Source: Chrysomallon squamiferum
Taxonomy: Eukaryota; Mollusca; Gastropoda; Neomphalida; Peltospiridae
NCBI GenBank assembly: GCA_012295275.1
Contig: CM022677.1
Coordinates: forward strand, 4,088,053-4,152,052
Length of the DNA stretch: 64,000 bases
Direction of reading: 5' to 3'
Made by a program: the position numbers and the translations under genes. Shown here in pieces: positions 1 to 11,756 of the stretch. The stretch's first letter is position 1. The number at the start of each line of letters is the position of its first letter. The notes beneath the pieces are model-generated. The model worked only from the letters and a program-made list of their open reading frames with translations. It searched no databases and had not been told where the DNA came from.

Positions 1-293
1 GCAATATAATGATATACTGGTACAAAAACATTTAAATGCTGCCATTTTCTCTGGATTCATAACATCACAGTGTACACAATAATCAGTTGTTTTTCCAGAC
101 AACACTATAACAAGGTTTAAGCAAAGTAGTATGACCTGTACATATTTAATAATCATAAACCTGATACAATATGGTAAGTATTCCTTACAAAATAAAAAAT
201 AAAAAATTCTTTATATTTGTTTGTTTGTTTGTTATTTTATTATTATTGTTGTTGTTGTTTATTTTTTTATTTTTTTATTCTACTGCCCATAAA

Positions 294-1173
294 GAAAACA
301 GTTCTTTCATTGGATTAGTCACAGGATGTATTTTTGGAAGTTTTGCTGTTGTAGCTGCCATTGCTACAGTTACAGTACTTATTGTCAAACGTCGCCAGCA
401 AAACCACACACAAACCAGACAACGATGACGTGGCAGCATCGTTGTCAATGTCAGCCGTAATGACAGCACCATCTACTTCATGTCTCCTGTCTTGTTATTG
501 ATTCCACTGACCAGGTAGATCTAGGGGCACCTCCCCCCTACCCTGGTCTCCCTAATGACAGCTTTCAATCAGGTACGCAGATTTGTTTTTCTGTTATTAA
601 GTGTTTATAATAAGATATTTGTTATGTGTTCTCTGAAATTAATTTATGGTTATTAATCTTAAATTCAATACATTATAATTTAATAATAATTTTATGTAAA
701 TGTTAAATAGTGAATAGCAAATGATTAATCGTTAACATTACAAAAGAAATATTAATTTATTGTTATCAGTATGAAATGAGTCACTGGCAGTTTACTACAT
801 TGTCTATAAATGTCTTATTATGTATAAAAATAATAAAACACGGTATAAAAATAAGTGTGACATAAACAATATTAATGATTGTTATTTTCATTGAAAATTA
901 CCACTTGTTTACTTTTGTTTCATTTTTCTGTAGGCAGATTTGACTTTGTCATCATATAAAAACGAGTTACCTCCTCCTTATTCTGAAACTGCCCCTGATA
1001 GCACACCATTTACCACAAACACAAATATTACAAATACTATGCCACATACCGCAAACACTCTGCCACATACCACAAACACTCTGCCACATACCACAAACAC
1101 CATGCCACATACCAGAAATACCATGCCACATACCAGAAACACCATGCCAAATATCCCAGAGACATCAAGATGA
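294..1173 (+). pseudogene. Shisa/CYYR1-like PPxY membrane protein, 3' exons, disrupted
   Basis: Two exons are visible. The first (294-572) follows a long pyrimidine tract. It encodes a short Asn-Ser stretch, one hydrophobic membrane segment of about 25 residues (SFIGLVTGCIFGSFAVVAAI onward), a basic stop-transfer stretch VKRRQQ, and then a proline motif APPPYPG. It ends in a good donor (gtacgc at 573). The second (938-1173, acceptor aggcag) adds NELPPPYSET and a Thr-rich tail before TGA at 1171. The phase fits (one base plus two). The order of membrane segment, basic residues and repeated PPxY ligands is that of Shisa/CYYR1/VOPP-like proteins, whose tails bind WW domains of ubiquitin ligases. 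That family assignment is inference. In the membrane-segment frame a TGA occurs at 426-428, and the APPPYPG part lies in another frame, so this copy is broken or misassembled. The N-terminal cysteine-rich ectodomain is not in the window. Confidence 0.5.
1025..1155 (+). repeat. 21-bp coding repeat (NTMPHTx)
   Basis: About six units of a seven-residue repeat, NTMPHT or NTLPHT plus one variable residue, make up the Thr/Pro/His-rich tail of the PPxY protein. Only single-residue differences separate the units, so the expansion is recent. Confidence 0.75.
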
Positions 1174-2539
1174 AGCAGACAGATCTTCCTCACAAAGCGA
1201 GTTATTTAGAGACAGAAGAAGACAAAGATTTCTCAAACCAAACAGAAATTCCACAGAAACGTCTGTCTGATGTCAGCAACAAAGAAAGATAAAACGAAAT
1301 CCACCATGTGATCATTTATTTGATATTTTAGTTGTATTGGTATGTTGATACAGTCAGCCTAAATGAATGAGATGAAAATGCTTATGAAGAACATTATAAA
1401 ACATCCTTTGCTCATATGCTAATATTAAAATAAAATGTTAAATATTAATATAATTACTATTATAGAAAATTATTATGAAGAACATTATATCAAAACAATA
1501 TTATTAAGAGCCAAAACCTTAATATAAAGTACAATATATTTAACATTATGCAAAAACATGAAGAAAATTATACTTAAATGTACATGTTAACCTTATGCAA
1601 AAACACGAAGAAAATTATACTTAAATGTACATGTTAAATTATGCAAATTGTGATAATACAAACTGGTTATTATACGGTTATAACTAAAAATGAATTTATA
1701 ATAAGAAAATAATTGTGTTCTGCTAACGTTCATTTTTAAGGTTCTGTTAATAACTATACTATATTTTCTTGGGGTGGGTTTTGTTCGTGTATTTTTTGTT
1801 TTGATTTTTTTGTTCTTTATTTTGTTTTTTTTTTTTTTTTTTTTTTTTTCTGATTATAATAATAACCAGCAGTTCAAAGATCTGTCATTCAAACTTGTGC
1901 CGAATGAACAAATTATTTCAGTAAAGTTTTATACAACTGTTGACATATTATTATTTTTGTTTCTTTGTTTATCTGTTAATTGTGACTGAAATTTAGTGTT
2001 ACTCTTACCATTTATTACACAATAAAACAGTTTATCTCTTATAGCCATTTATCTAGTTTCTCCTGTTGTCCTTCTCTGCTAGTTTCACATGGACACATTT
2101 GTGTTTTTAAAACTTTTCTTTGTATTGTAATTAAGAAATGATAATGAATAATGATAATAGTAAAATTATTTTTATTACTGTTATTGCTATTCTTATTAGT
2201 TATTATTACTTTATCATAATTATGTTGTTATTATTAACAAATGTATATTAAAATGCTGAAGACATTATAAAATTATTTTTAGCAGTATTTCAATTTGAAG
2301 TTCCATGTTAAGAAAATTTCAACTTTCTGTATGTAAGAACATATTCAAAATGGCCTTTTTGATCTTCCACATAGCAAATAGCTTTAATTATTAAGAGCTT
2401 TTTCTTAGATATTTATTTCAAACATATATCACCTCCACATTAATAAATTCAATTTTATATATATCGTAGCAAAATACTTGGTAAAATCCATGGCTTAGAT
2501 CAAAACAAACATATAGCCTGAAATAATTGTGATACAGTA

Positions 2540-2601
<62 letters not shown>

Positions 2602-2754
2602 ATAATAATAATAATAATAATCTTGTTTCTACTCTCACAACTGAATAATCTAATGATGATAGTTTTAGCTGAGCCAAGAAATTTGCCTTATTTTGAGTAG
2701 AAAACAGAAACTTTGATTACATCCTGATATGAAAGACGAATGAAAGGTTTGTAA
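1174..2754. other. AT-rich non-coding DNA
   Basis: Probable 3' UTR and intergenic DNA. It contains a 46-bp direct duplication (1546-1590 and 1592-1636), a T22 tract near 1828-1850 and a trinucleotide tract (ACT)n followed by (AAT)n at 2541-2622. No coding exon was recognised. Open frames here are low-complexity. Confidence 0.6.
2541..2622 (+). repeat. (ACT)n(AAT)n microsatellite
   Basis: About 20 perfect ACT units followed by about 7 AAT units. Confidence 0.95.
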
Positions 2755-3110
2755 ATAAAGAAGATTATTTATATTTCACAAATATCTACATTTATACCAA
2801 ACGTAGCTATACTAGCAACAGCCAGTGAAATAATCATAAGTAAGTAAACATTTTCTTTCTTCTTGTAGATTTCTTTCTTCCTATGGATGGGTCACCTCCA
2901 TGGGTGTCAATGGGCAAAACCGTCTTCCCGTGTGTAGTGGTCCAACAAGAATGGCATGACAGTTGACATGATGCGAAAAGCAGCTCAAACCACAAACTGA
3001 TAAAAAAAACACCCGATGAATATAAAGCTGATAATGATTATTAAAACACTATTTACGAAACATCATAAACGTGAAGAATGTGAACATGGTGATAAAAATA
3101 TTTAGTGAAT
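2755..3110 (+). repeat. Segmental duplication, copy 1 (partner 4497-4990)
   Basis: Matches 4497-4990 in the upstream intron (TTTCACAAATAT, the TAGCTATAC / CAGCTATAC block, TAAGCATTTT-like tract), the exon, and the downstream part (GAAACATCATAAA). The 39-bp coding array lies between the two copies. Confidence 0.75.
2869..3000 (+). pseudogene. First copy of a duplicated exon, degraded
   Basis: After the acceptor ttcttgtag the sequence aligns base by base with the exon at 4623. It shares the ATTTCTTT start, the CCATGGG segment, the CTTCCCGTGT segment and the AAAAGCAGCTCAAA end. It lacks the 24-bp repeats present in the second copy, and the matching reading frame is interrupted by TAG and a one-base shift. 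Flanking intron sequence also matches, so this is a genomic duplication and not a retrocopy. Function unknown. Confidence 0.6.
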
Positions 3111-3163
3111 GGTTTCTATAAAATATTTCAACAGTTCTGTTATTTTCAGAATCTGTTTTGCAG

Positions 3164-4477
3164 AGCCCATGGACATCGACCCCTTCGACGACAGAGAAAT
3201 TCAACCAATGGAGGTTGACCCATTCGACGACAGAAACATTCAACCAATGAAGGTTGACCCATTCGCCGACAGAGACATTCAACCAATGGACGTCGACCCA
3301 CTCGACGACAGACATTCAACCAATGGACGTCGACCCATTCGACGACAGAGAAATTCAACAAATGGAGGTTGACCCATTCGATGACAGAGACATTCAACCA
3401 ATGGACGTCGACCCATTTGACGACAGAGACATTCAACTTATGGACGTCGACCCACTCGACGACAGACATTCAACCAATGGACGTCGACCCATTCGACGAC
3501 AGAGACATTCAACCAATGGAGGTCGACCCATTCGACGACAGAGAAATTCAACCAATGGAGGTCGACCCATTCGACGACAGAGAAATTCAACCAATGGAGG
3601 TCGACCCATTCGATGACAGAGAAATTCAACAAATGGAGGTTGACCCATTCGATGACAGAGACATTCAACCAATGAAGGTTGACCCATTCGCCGACAGACA
3701 TTCAACCAATGGAGGTTGACCCATTCGATGACAGAGACATTCAACCAATGGAGGTTGACCCATTCGACGACAGAGACATTCAACCAATGGAGGTCGACCC
3801 ATTCGACTACAGAGACATTCAAACACTGGAGGTCGACCCATTCAACGACAGAGAAATTCAACAAATGGAGGTCGACCCATTCGATGACAGAGAAACTGAA
3901 CAAATGGAGGTTGACCCATTCGACGACAGAGAAATTCAACAAATGGAGGTCGACCTATTCGATGACAGAAATTCAACAAATGGAGGTCGACCCATTCGAC
4001 GACAGAGAAATTCAACAAATGGAGGTTGATCCATTGGACTACAGAGACAGTCAAACACTGGAGGTTGACCCATTCGACGACAGAGAAATTCAACCAATGG
4101 AGGTCGACCCATTCGACGACAGAGACATTCAACCAATGGAGGTCGACCCATTGGACTACAGAGACAGTCAAACACTGGAGGTTGACCCATTCGACGACAG
4201 AGAAATTCAACCAATGGAGGTCGACCCATTCGACGACAGAGAAATTCAACAAATGGAGGTTGATCCATTCGATGACAGAGACATTCAACCAATGGACGTC
4301 GACGACAGAGACATTCAACCAATGGAGGTTGACCCCTTCGACGACAGAGACATTCAACCACGGAGATTGACCCATTCGACGACAGAGACATTCAACCAAT
4401 GGAGGTTGACCCATTCGACGACAGACATTCAACCAATGGACGTCGACCCATTCGGGGAAACCATGGATACATCCTGA
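3164..4477 (+). CDS. Acidic 13-residue-repeat protein exon (39-bp array)
   Basis: An exon after the acceptor ttttgcag consists almost wholly of about 33 units of a 39-bp repeat. In the main frame the unit reads DIQPMEVDPFDDR, with variants E/D, K/E and A/D. The first ATG is at 3169 (MDIDPFDDREIQPM) and one frame closes at TGA 4475-4477 after GETMDTS. Five units lack two bases (near 3310, 3455, 3692, 3966 and 4422) and one near 4360 lacks one base, so the frame changes repeatedly along the array. All forward frames stay open, reading as DIQPMEVDPFDDR, TFNQWRSTHSTTE or HSTNGGRPIRRQR types. I do not recognise the family. A repetitive acidic protein is the simplest reading. A non-coding minisatellite that happens to lack stops is the alternative. 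Confidence 0.5.
3170..4455 (+). repeat. 39-bp minisatellite
   Basis: About 33 tandem units with few substitutions. Recurrent differences are AAC/AGA wording between EIQ and DIQ types, CAAATGG versus CCAATGG, and GGTCGAC versus GGTTGAC. A diverged pair of units near 4035 and 4145 (TGGACTACAGAGACAGTC) recurs with its neighbours, which shows multi-unit duplication. Confidence 0.95.
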
Positions 4478-4622
4478 GTATTAGGTATCATAATAAAATA
4501 TGTTGAAACATTATTATTTTTCACAAATATTCTCTACTTTCATATTAGACACAGCTATACGGCGAATGATGTAAAGATAACATTATATAATAAATAAGCA
4601 TTTTTCTTTTCTTCTTGTACAG

Positions 4623-4892
4623 GTGGATTTCTTTGTTCTCCCGATCGTTCACGTCCAGTGCAAGGACACCGACGTCCATGGGCTCCACCCTCTTCCCGTG
4701 TATAGCGGGCCACGTGAAAAGCTCGACCTGGAGCTGACTGGAAGTGAAAACCTGGAGCTGACTGGAAGTGAAAACCTGGAGCTGACTGGAAGTAAAAACC
4801 TGCAGCTGACTGGAAGTGAAAAGAACGACCTGGAGCTGACTGGAAGTGAAAACCTGGAGCGGACTGGAAGTGAAAAGCAGCTCAAAGCATGA
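4623..4892 (+). CDS. Second copy of duplicated exon, with ELTGSENL repeats
   Basis: Exon after the acceptor cttgtacag, open from 4623 to a stop at 4890-4892 (89 codons). It starts VDFFVLPIVHVQCK and continues to a VHGLHPLPVYSGPREK segment. It then has six units of the eight-residue repeat ELTGSENL (24 bp, 4729-4875) and ends in Lys/Gln/Leu. It is homologous to the degraded exon at 2869, which lacks the octapeptide repeats, so the repeats expanded after the duplication. No signal peptide, membrane segment or known domain is visible. It probably belongs to the same transcription unit as the 39-bp-repeat exon. Function unknown. Confidence 0.5.
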   Translation: MDFFVLPIVHVQCKDTDVHGLHPLPVYSGPREKLDLELTGSENLELTGSENLELTGSKNLQLTGSEKNDLELTGSENLERTGSEKQLKA

Positions 4893-5250
4893 ACTGGCAA
4901 AAACAACTGATGAACAGAAAAGTTGACAAAATGTTTCAAACATGAAACATCATAAATATGTAAATCATGCCAGTCATTTATATCTTGATCAGTGGTGGTT
5001 ACAGCAAATTAAAGAAGTTTTTTCCTCTCAATGTTGCATTTATGAACATATATTTAAAACAGTAACAATAATTCAGAAATGTTTTCCCAGGGATTTTCCT
5101 GTTTATATTCTAAGATGTCAACTATACAAGTTGGTGCCATGACTACATGTGCAGGTTCCTCCAGACACTGTTGTTCTGTTATATTAGCAGTTATATAATC
5201 TGTTACATTAGCACTTCACATAACAGTCGGTATTGATAGTAATAGTCATA

Positions 5251-5287
<37 letters not shown>

Positions 5288-5766
5288 TACACACACACAC
5301 ACCTATTATCTGAGTAGCAATTACCACTATTACTGATACACTCACTCACTCACACACACACACACACATATTATCTGAGTAGTAGCAATTATCACTACTG
5401 CTGATATACACACACTAACTCATTCTCAGGAATATATAAATATATGTAAAGCTAAAGTTAGAAAATTAATTATGAAAGGCAGAAAAAGGCTCAGAGACAG
5501 AGTAAGAGAGATGTAGTTCTATCTATCAATCTATCTTTCTATCTAAAAATGAAATTCAAGAAAACGAGAGTAAAAACAAAAAATAAACACAGGATAAAAA
5601 ATACAAATTTTCGGGGAAAAGATTGTCAGATTTCATTCCAGAATTAAAATAACATTTAAAAAAGTATTCTTATTACAATTATAAAATTTCATCATCATAC
5701 AAAAAATACACCTAGACCAACAACCAGAAACAAACAAAAACAAATAAAGAACCAAAAAAAATATAC
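4893..5766. other. AT-rich non-coding DNA with CA microsatellites
   Basis: (TA)n(CA)n tracts lie at 5251-5300 and 5340-5369, with duplicated flanking words (TTATCTGAGTAG). No exon was recognised. Confidence 0.6.
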
Positions 5767-6471
5767 AGATTATCAGATAAATTAAGAACACTGATTGGAT
5801 GTTTCTTATGTTTCAACATGGACTCCACAAACTGTGTTATTAACATCCGTAATCCAACTGGCTGAAAGCTTGAGCATTTAGCAGGATTTCTGACTGCTTG
5901 ACAGACAGGGTCAAGTCTGCAACCTCCAACACTTAAAGCTGTCACATGACTGGTAGAGTTTTTTTCTAAAATTAGACAGAGTAACCAGGAACTTGATTTA
6001 TAAACTGAATATATATTTTAAGGAAGTTATTGGTTTTGGTGATATATGGACATATGTTTGTGTATGTGTCCCCATGTATACATTTATTTATATTCTTAAT
6101 TCAGAAATAATCAAACTATATTAATTATTTAAAAAACATTTTAAAAATTACAACAGGCAACAGTTACTTTTAATGAATCAAATGGTACTACTGACCACAA
6201 ATGGCTTTCACTGCATCTGTACCAGGTGTTCTCAACCCATCTAAGTTAATCAGTCAGCGACATCAACAAAGGAATTGTCCAAGAGTTTGAGATTTTATGC
6301 TTTTCTTAAACTGACATATTTCAAGTTTGTAAATTTCTCTGTGGCCAGTTTCTTTGATAGTCCATCAGCTTCATTAACACCGTACACCAGAACTTTGACT
6401 TGATTCATCTTGATAAAAATTAGAAAGAAAAAAAAGTGTCCTCTTTGATATACATAACCTGATGCATATTT

Positions 6472-6472
<1 letters not shown>

Positions 6473-6550
<78 letters not shown>
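6473..6550 (+). repeat. (GA)n microsatellite
   Basis: A perfect GA tract of about 78 bp in an LRR intron. A second GA tract of about 57 bp lies at 7194-7250. Confidence 0.97.
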
Positions 6551-6552
<2 letters not shown>

Positions 6553-7191
6553 ATTATTTAAATATTATGAAAATGTATACAGAAAATTTACAATATTTTA
6601 AAAAAAATGTTTACTTTAATAAAAATAAAATAATTACCTGAAGTAAGTTTAACTAAATCGTCAATGACAGATACACAAAGATCAGGATTATTTCCAAAGT
6701 CCACATCTTTCCATGGAAAGCTTCTACCAGAAACTCAAACAGCTGGTATGGTTAAACAACTGGAGTTCTGACTTAATTCATGCCAAGAATTTTTGTCCAG
6801 TTTGGATTCTGGAATACTTGAAATAAATGAAAAACAGTATTAACAAACTTGGCAACTGTATCTTAACTATCAGCAGAAAAAGAAAAAGTTCAGAAAATAT
6901 GATAGGATTTCATATCAGTGGAGCTATACTCTTAGCTCTGAAAATAAATAAATAAATTAAATAAATAAATTAATAAATATAATATAATAGAAGGTTCATA
7001 TCAGCAGATATCAAATTAAACAAGTATAAATAAATAAATAAATAAATAAGAAAGTTAGTAAATTAAAAAAACATATATAATGAAAAATTTAGATTTTTGA
7101 GTGTGTGCTAATGTTTCTTAGAGAGAAGTAAAGCAGGTTCTACATTTCTAACTCTGAATATTATAATAATTTATGAATGAAAAAGAGACAT

Positions 7192-7254
<63 letters not shown>

Positions 7255-7429
7255 TAAATAAAACGACATGACCAAAAAAAGAAGAAGAAGAAGAAAACTG
7301 AGAGTTTTCAGTTTTGTGTTTTCTTTAAGAGCTGGACTGACACAATGAGAGAAATAATCATTTCCTAGAGAATTACTCAACACATTATACAGTGCTAGAA
7401 ACAAAACACTCAAGTTGTGCAGCAGTAGC

Positions 7430-7727
7430 AGCAGCAGAATTAGTAGTAGTAGTAGTAGTAGTAGTATTAACAGCTGCAGCAGAATTCATAGTGGCAATAG
7501 AAGCAGGAGTAGTAATAGTTGTAGTATTAATACTAGTAGTAGTATTAGTAGTAATAGTACTAGTAGAAGTAATAGTGGTAATAGTTGTAGTATTAGTAAT
7601 TACTAATAGTAGTAATAGTGGTAATTACAGCAGTAACAGTGATTGTGATAACTATGGTAGAATTAGCTTAGGTTGTATAGTACAAGTAGATACAATACAT
7701 AGAGGTAGTAAATAACTGCAGACACCT

Positions 7728-7763
<36 letters not shown>

Positions 7764-8390
7764 ATGTAATAATAGTAGTAAAAGTAATATAATTAACGTG
7801 TAGTATAAGTAGCAAAATAGAAATAGCAGTGACAGACATAGAGGTAAATAGATATATAATATAATAATAATTGGTAATAGCTTTAGTGTGTTGAAAGTCA
7901 CTGTTAATAACTCTTTTTTTTTTCAGTAGTAGAATAACAGTAGTAACAGTGGTAATACCAGAACTAGCAATATTAGTAGATAACAGATAATACTGGATAA
8001 TTACAAATACTAATTACTGCTACTAATAATAATAATAGTAATAACAATAACAATGGCAGTAATAATATTAATAATAATAATGATGATGACAATACTACTA
8101 ATAATAATATTAATAATAAGAAGAAGAAGATGAAGAAGAGAAGAAGAAAAGAAAATGAAAATTTGTTTTGACAATTATACATATATAAATATAAAATAAT
8201 GTCTTGCTATTGGCATAAACATTATATTATGAATATGGAATCCTTTAAACTGGTTTTATTATTATTATTATTGTTATTACTATTACTATTATTATTATTA
8301 CTGTTATCATTATTACTAGTACTACTGCTACTACTACTACTACTACTACTACTACTATTATTATTATTATTATTATAAAACATTTTATAA
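7430..8390. other. Degenerate trinucleotide region (AGT/AAT)
   Basis: Long stretches of imperfect AGT, GTA and AAT triplets (7438-7620, 7731-7762, 8030-8130, 8255-8375) fill the intron. Open frames encode only poly-Ser, poly-Val or poly-Asn and are not genes. Confidence 0.8.
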
Positions 8391-8523
8391 CAGTTATAAT
8401 TAAGATTACTCACAGCACTCTCAGTGTCTGTTTTGTTGGTGGTGAGGCTAAGGAAGATCACTGTTGTGTTAGAACACATTGCCAAACACACAGCTTGGAA
8501 AGCCTGGGGTCCAAAACTGTTTC

Positions 8524-10428
8524 CTGATAAATTAAAAAAAATAATGAAAATACAGAACACTAAATTATTCAGGAGGTTGTAATTTTATATAAAATAATGA
8601 AAATGTTGATAATAATTAATGTGAATATTATGTAATTCAGTATGTTTATATTTTAAATAAATTAAAAATAATAATAACATAAATAAATACATGATAGATA
8701 TATACATACATTAAGCAGAAAGAAGTTAGAAAGATTTATAAATAAATAAAAATAAATAAAATAGAAACAATCAACTGTCTACTAAAACTTCACTTTTAAG
8801 AGCATATTTATAAAACAAAAAAGAAAAAAGAAAAATTCTTCTCACAACTGAAGAAGAAACATGAAGAAGAAATATAACACTAAAACAAGCTTATAAAAAA
8901 TAAATAATTGTAATAATAAATAAAGAATAAAATAAAATAATTTGAATTATTAGAATGTAGAAAAATAACTAGAAAGATGGGCAATGCAGTTAAGAGATTG
9001 AAAATATTAATACTATAAATAAATAAATAAATAAATATTATATTAAAATTATAATAATAATATAAATACATATACATACATACATTTATTAATAAGAATT
9101 TTTTTTAATTTTTTAAATAAAATGAGCAGAAGAACAAAAATCAAAAAAAAGAAAAGAAATTAAAATGATAAAAGAAAGAGACTGAAGAAAATAACAAGAA
9201 TACAAATGGTCAATAGCTTAAAAAAAAAAATAAAAAAAAAATGTATAAGAAATAAATAATAAAAATCATTAAAATAAAAATTAAGAATTTAAAATATGAA
9301 AACAGAAAAAGAAAGAAGAATAAGAACCATGAACAGAAACTGGGAGACTGGAAAATAATAATTAAATGGTATATTACAAAAATTTTGCTTATCAATAAAA
9401 TAACTGAAAATAAATACAGACAAAAGGAACAGACAAGAAGAAAAAGAAGAATATGAGGAAACTGTAATGTAGAAAAATAACAAGAAACAATAATCAGGGT
9501 AAATAGATTAAAATAATAAACAATAAAATAGCTTTAAAGATAACACAAAAATGAAAACAAATAAAAATAATATGAAGAAATATGAATAAACACAGGAATA
9601 AGAAGAAACAAGAAGACAGAAGAATTAAGATAGTATATGTATATATCCACACATACACACACAGATACATATTTAAAATACATAAAGCAAATAAATTAAA
9701 TGAATAAGTTATAGATAAAAGAAAGAAAAATAATAAAATGTCATAAAATAAAATATTACTGAAACAGTAACAAAATGAAGAAATAATACAAATTACAAAA
9801 ACCAAATGAAAAACATTTAAAATAAAAAATGAAATGATGATGATGACATGTTTATTATTATTATCAATACCAAATTTAAATAATAATAATAATAATAATA
9901 ATAATGATAATGCTGACAATGATAATAATAATAATTAAAAATTATTTTAAAAACTGTTACTGAAATATAGATAAGGTAATCTGCGTTCTTCTGTATGTTT
10001 GACAACAACAACTCTATTAAACGGCTAATGACAGTCAATTTAAGAAACAACAGCATTGTAAACAAATATAACTTTAGATGGTCAGTAGTCAAATATAAAA
10101 TAACTGTAATTAGCATGGACCAATAAGAACGATAATAATATCTGAAATTTTTTAAAAATAATCGAAGTTTTTACTAAGTTTAAATCTCTTTATATTTATA
10201 CTAGACATAATAACAACTTGTTTCGAGATCGGTAATGTCCAATATCTCTGTTAAGAATTCAGTTAACGTCATTATGAGTGGATAAAATATATAAACTTAG
10301 ATACTATACAATGCAGAAGCTGGCTCCTACATTTTACTTTCCATCCAAATACAATTAGTTTTGGTTTCTCTTATTATTTTTCAAGTTACAAACTTGTTCA
10401 GACATCTTCGTATCTTGTTATTATTCAG
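8524..10428. other. Very AT-rich, A-biased region, little coding signal
   Basis: The plus strand from about 8580 to 9960 is mostly A with scattered AAT and AAAT repeats. One possible LRR-like minus-strand segment at about 10060-9970 reads SRLIELLLSNIQKNADYL and is followed by gtaaca, but its acceptor is unclear. Otherwise I see nothing. Confidence 0.5.
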
Positions 10429-10555
10429 AGTTACTTCCCTGGACCGACAAGTACTGTACCTGATTCAGAGTGGTACCAATGCACCCAGGTCCCTGTCCCC
10501 TACTTCAGCATCACAAAAATCTATTTTCCAGAGAATGGATACAAGAGACTATTGA
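10429..10555 (+). other. Possible exon fragment (coiled-coil plus Ser-rich)
   Basis: After the acceptor ttattcag a frame of about 42 codons begins VTSLDRQVLYLIQSGTNA, continues with a Ser-rich stretch and stops at TGA 10553. The start resembles a short amphipathic helix as found near channel or scaffold C termini, but I cannot assign a family. It may be chance. Confidence 0.25.
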
Positions 10556-10646
10556 TGATATGAATCAACTGTCTGGTGTCAAGTAATGTCAGGCCTGTGT
10601 TAGAATGTTTTCAGAAACCTCTCAACAGTGGCAGGGTATGTTTTAT

Positions 10647-10650
<4 letters not shown>

Positions 10651-10706
<56 letters not shown>
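10651..10706 (+). repeat. (GT)n(GA)n compound microsatellite
   Basis: About 42 bp of GT directly followed by a short GA run. The same GT-to-GA junction recurs at 26899 and 54009. Confidence 0.95.
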
Positions 10707-10799
10707 CATATTGCATGAATGATAATAAGCAAAGAAAATTGCATTTATCAGACATGTAGATTGATTAAAAAAAAAAAAAAAGAAAAGAAACATGTTCAT

Positions 10800-11445
10800 G
10801 TTGGAATTTCTAAAAGCTTGCCATTGATGTTAAATATTTTATTGTAGGTCATGGCAGTATTGTTTAGGTGCTGTTTAGAAAGGGAATTTACATTATGGAG
10901 AAGGATGAATCAGCTGTACACACACTGCAGATTTCCCAATTCCAAGTTGTAAATGTTTATCTTTTTTTAATTTCTTAGCGAGTAAAATAGGTTTTATAGT
11001 AACAACTCTTTACTGATTGTAAAATAGCATAATAACAATCATTTATTTGCTATTGTTTTGTTAATTATTTAAATTATTATCATTATTATCATTATCATCA
11101 TTATCATTATAATGATTATACAAAGTATATAAAAAATATCCCACACCCCTTTGTGTCTGAATAATCCAGTAACTGGTACCAGTAAAATTTAAATTTTAAT
11201 AATAACAGAAACATTAGTTATTTATTTATGACACTTTATTATTTTTATTATTTTATTTGTATTTTTATTTTCAGAATGCACATACAGCTCTGATTGATTT
11301 GCTGATATTGCCTAGTGAAGTTGTTTCAGTAGAAGGTGCTGTCCAGCACTGAGGATAAAGTTTGTACTGCTGCCACTGGAAAGAAAACCTGAACCTGTTA
11401 ATTTGAGTTTGTTTCCTTATGTATTTCTGATTATTCTAAACCCCT

Positions 11446-11538
<93 letters not shown>

Positions 11539-11756
11539 AGATGCATATATAACTACAAAGGTAAATAAATAAATTATTGTTGTTTTTCAGAAACTGCTCT
11601 GTACACAAGAAGAGCTAATTCTGTGAGCTCACAACAGGAGAGAAATGTCATCAATGAATGTGGCAGAACAGGAACATCTGTAGAGGTTGTTTTTATAGTA
11701 GTAGTGTAGTCTTTGCCATTGTTGTAGTAATGTAGTTGTTACAGCCTTAGTACTTG
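10800..11756. other. Non-coding with weak exon-like pieces and a CT microsatellite
   Basis: A (CT)n tract of about 89 bp lies at 11447-11535. Two acceptor-preceded open pieces are visible. One at about 11276 reads NAHTALIDLLILPSEVV and stops at TGA. One at about 11591-11685 reads ALYTRRANSVSSQQERNV and ends before gttgtt. Neither was recognised as a family. Evidence is weak. Confidence 0.3.

Larger units (their letters stand above)
5767..8523 (-). pseudogene. Leucine-rich-repeat protein exons, partly decayed
   Basis: Exon-like segments in minus-strand order are 8523-8414, 7364-7299, 6808-6638, 6408-about 6188 and 5938-5767. The first begins GA-AAC after an AG acceptor and reads NSFGPQAFQAVCLAMCSN then TVIFLSL. 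The second begins in the same phase and reads NDYFSHCVSPALKENTKL. The last reads GLRMLITQFVESMLK and ends SVLNLSDN. These match the long ribonuclease-inhibitor type repeat (LxxLxLxxNxhg...hxxxLxxN). The proteins that carry them include CARMIL and NLR families; CARMIL is my best guess because of the last segment. The exon at 6808-6638 has an in-frame TGA but a good donor (gtaatt). The 6408 exon runs into TAA and frameshifts. The donor after 7299 is poor. The locus looks non-functional or misassembled. Confidence 0.45.

Noticed and set aside
3049-4432. Several minus-strand open frames across the 39-bp array
   Set aside because: Shadows of the repeat. The plus strand has the acceptor and the terminal stop.
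7392-8560. Poly-Ser, poly-Val and poly-Asn open frames
   Set aside because: Generated by AGT/GTA/AAT triplet runs. Only the LRR exon at 8523-8414 inside the last one is supported.
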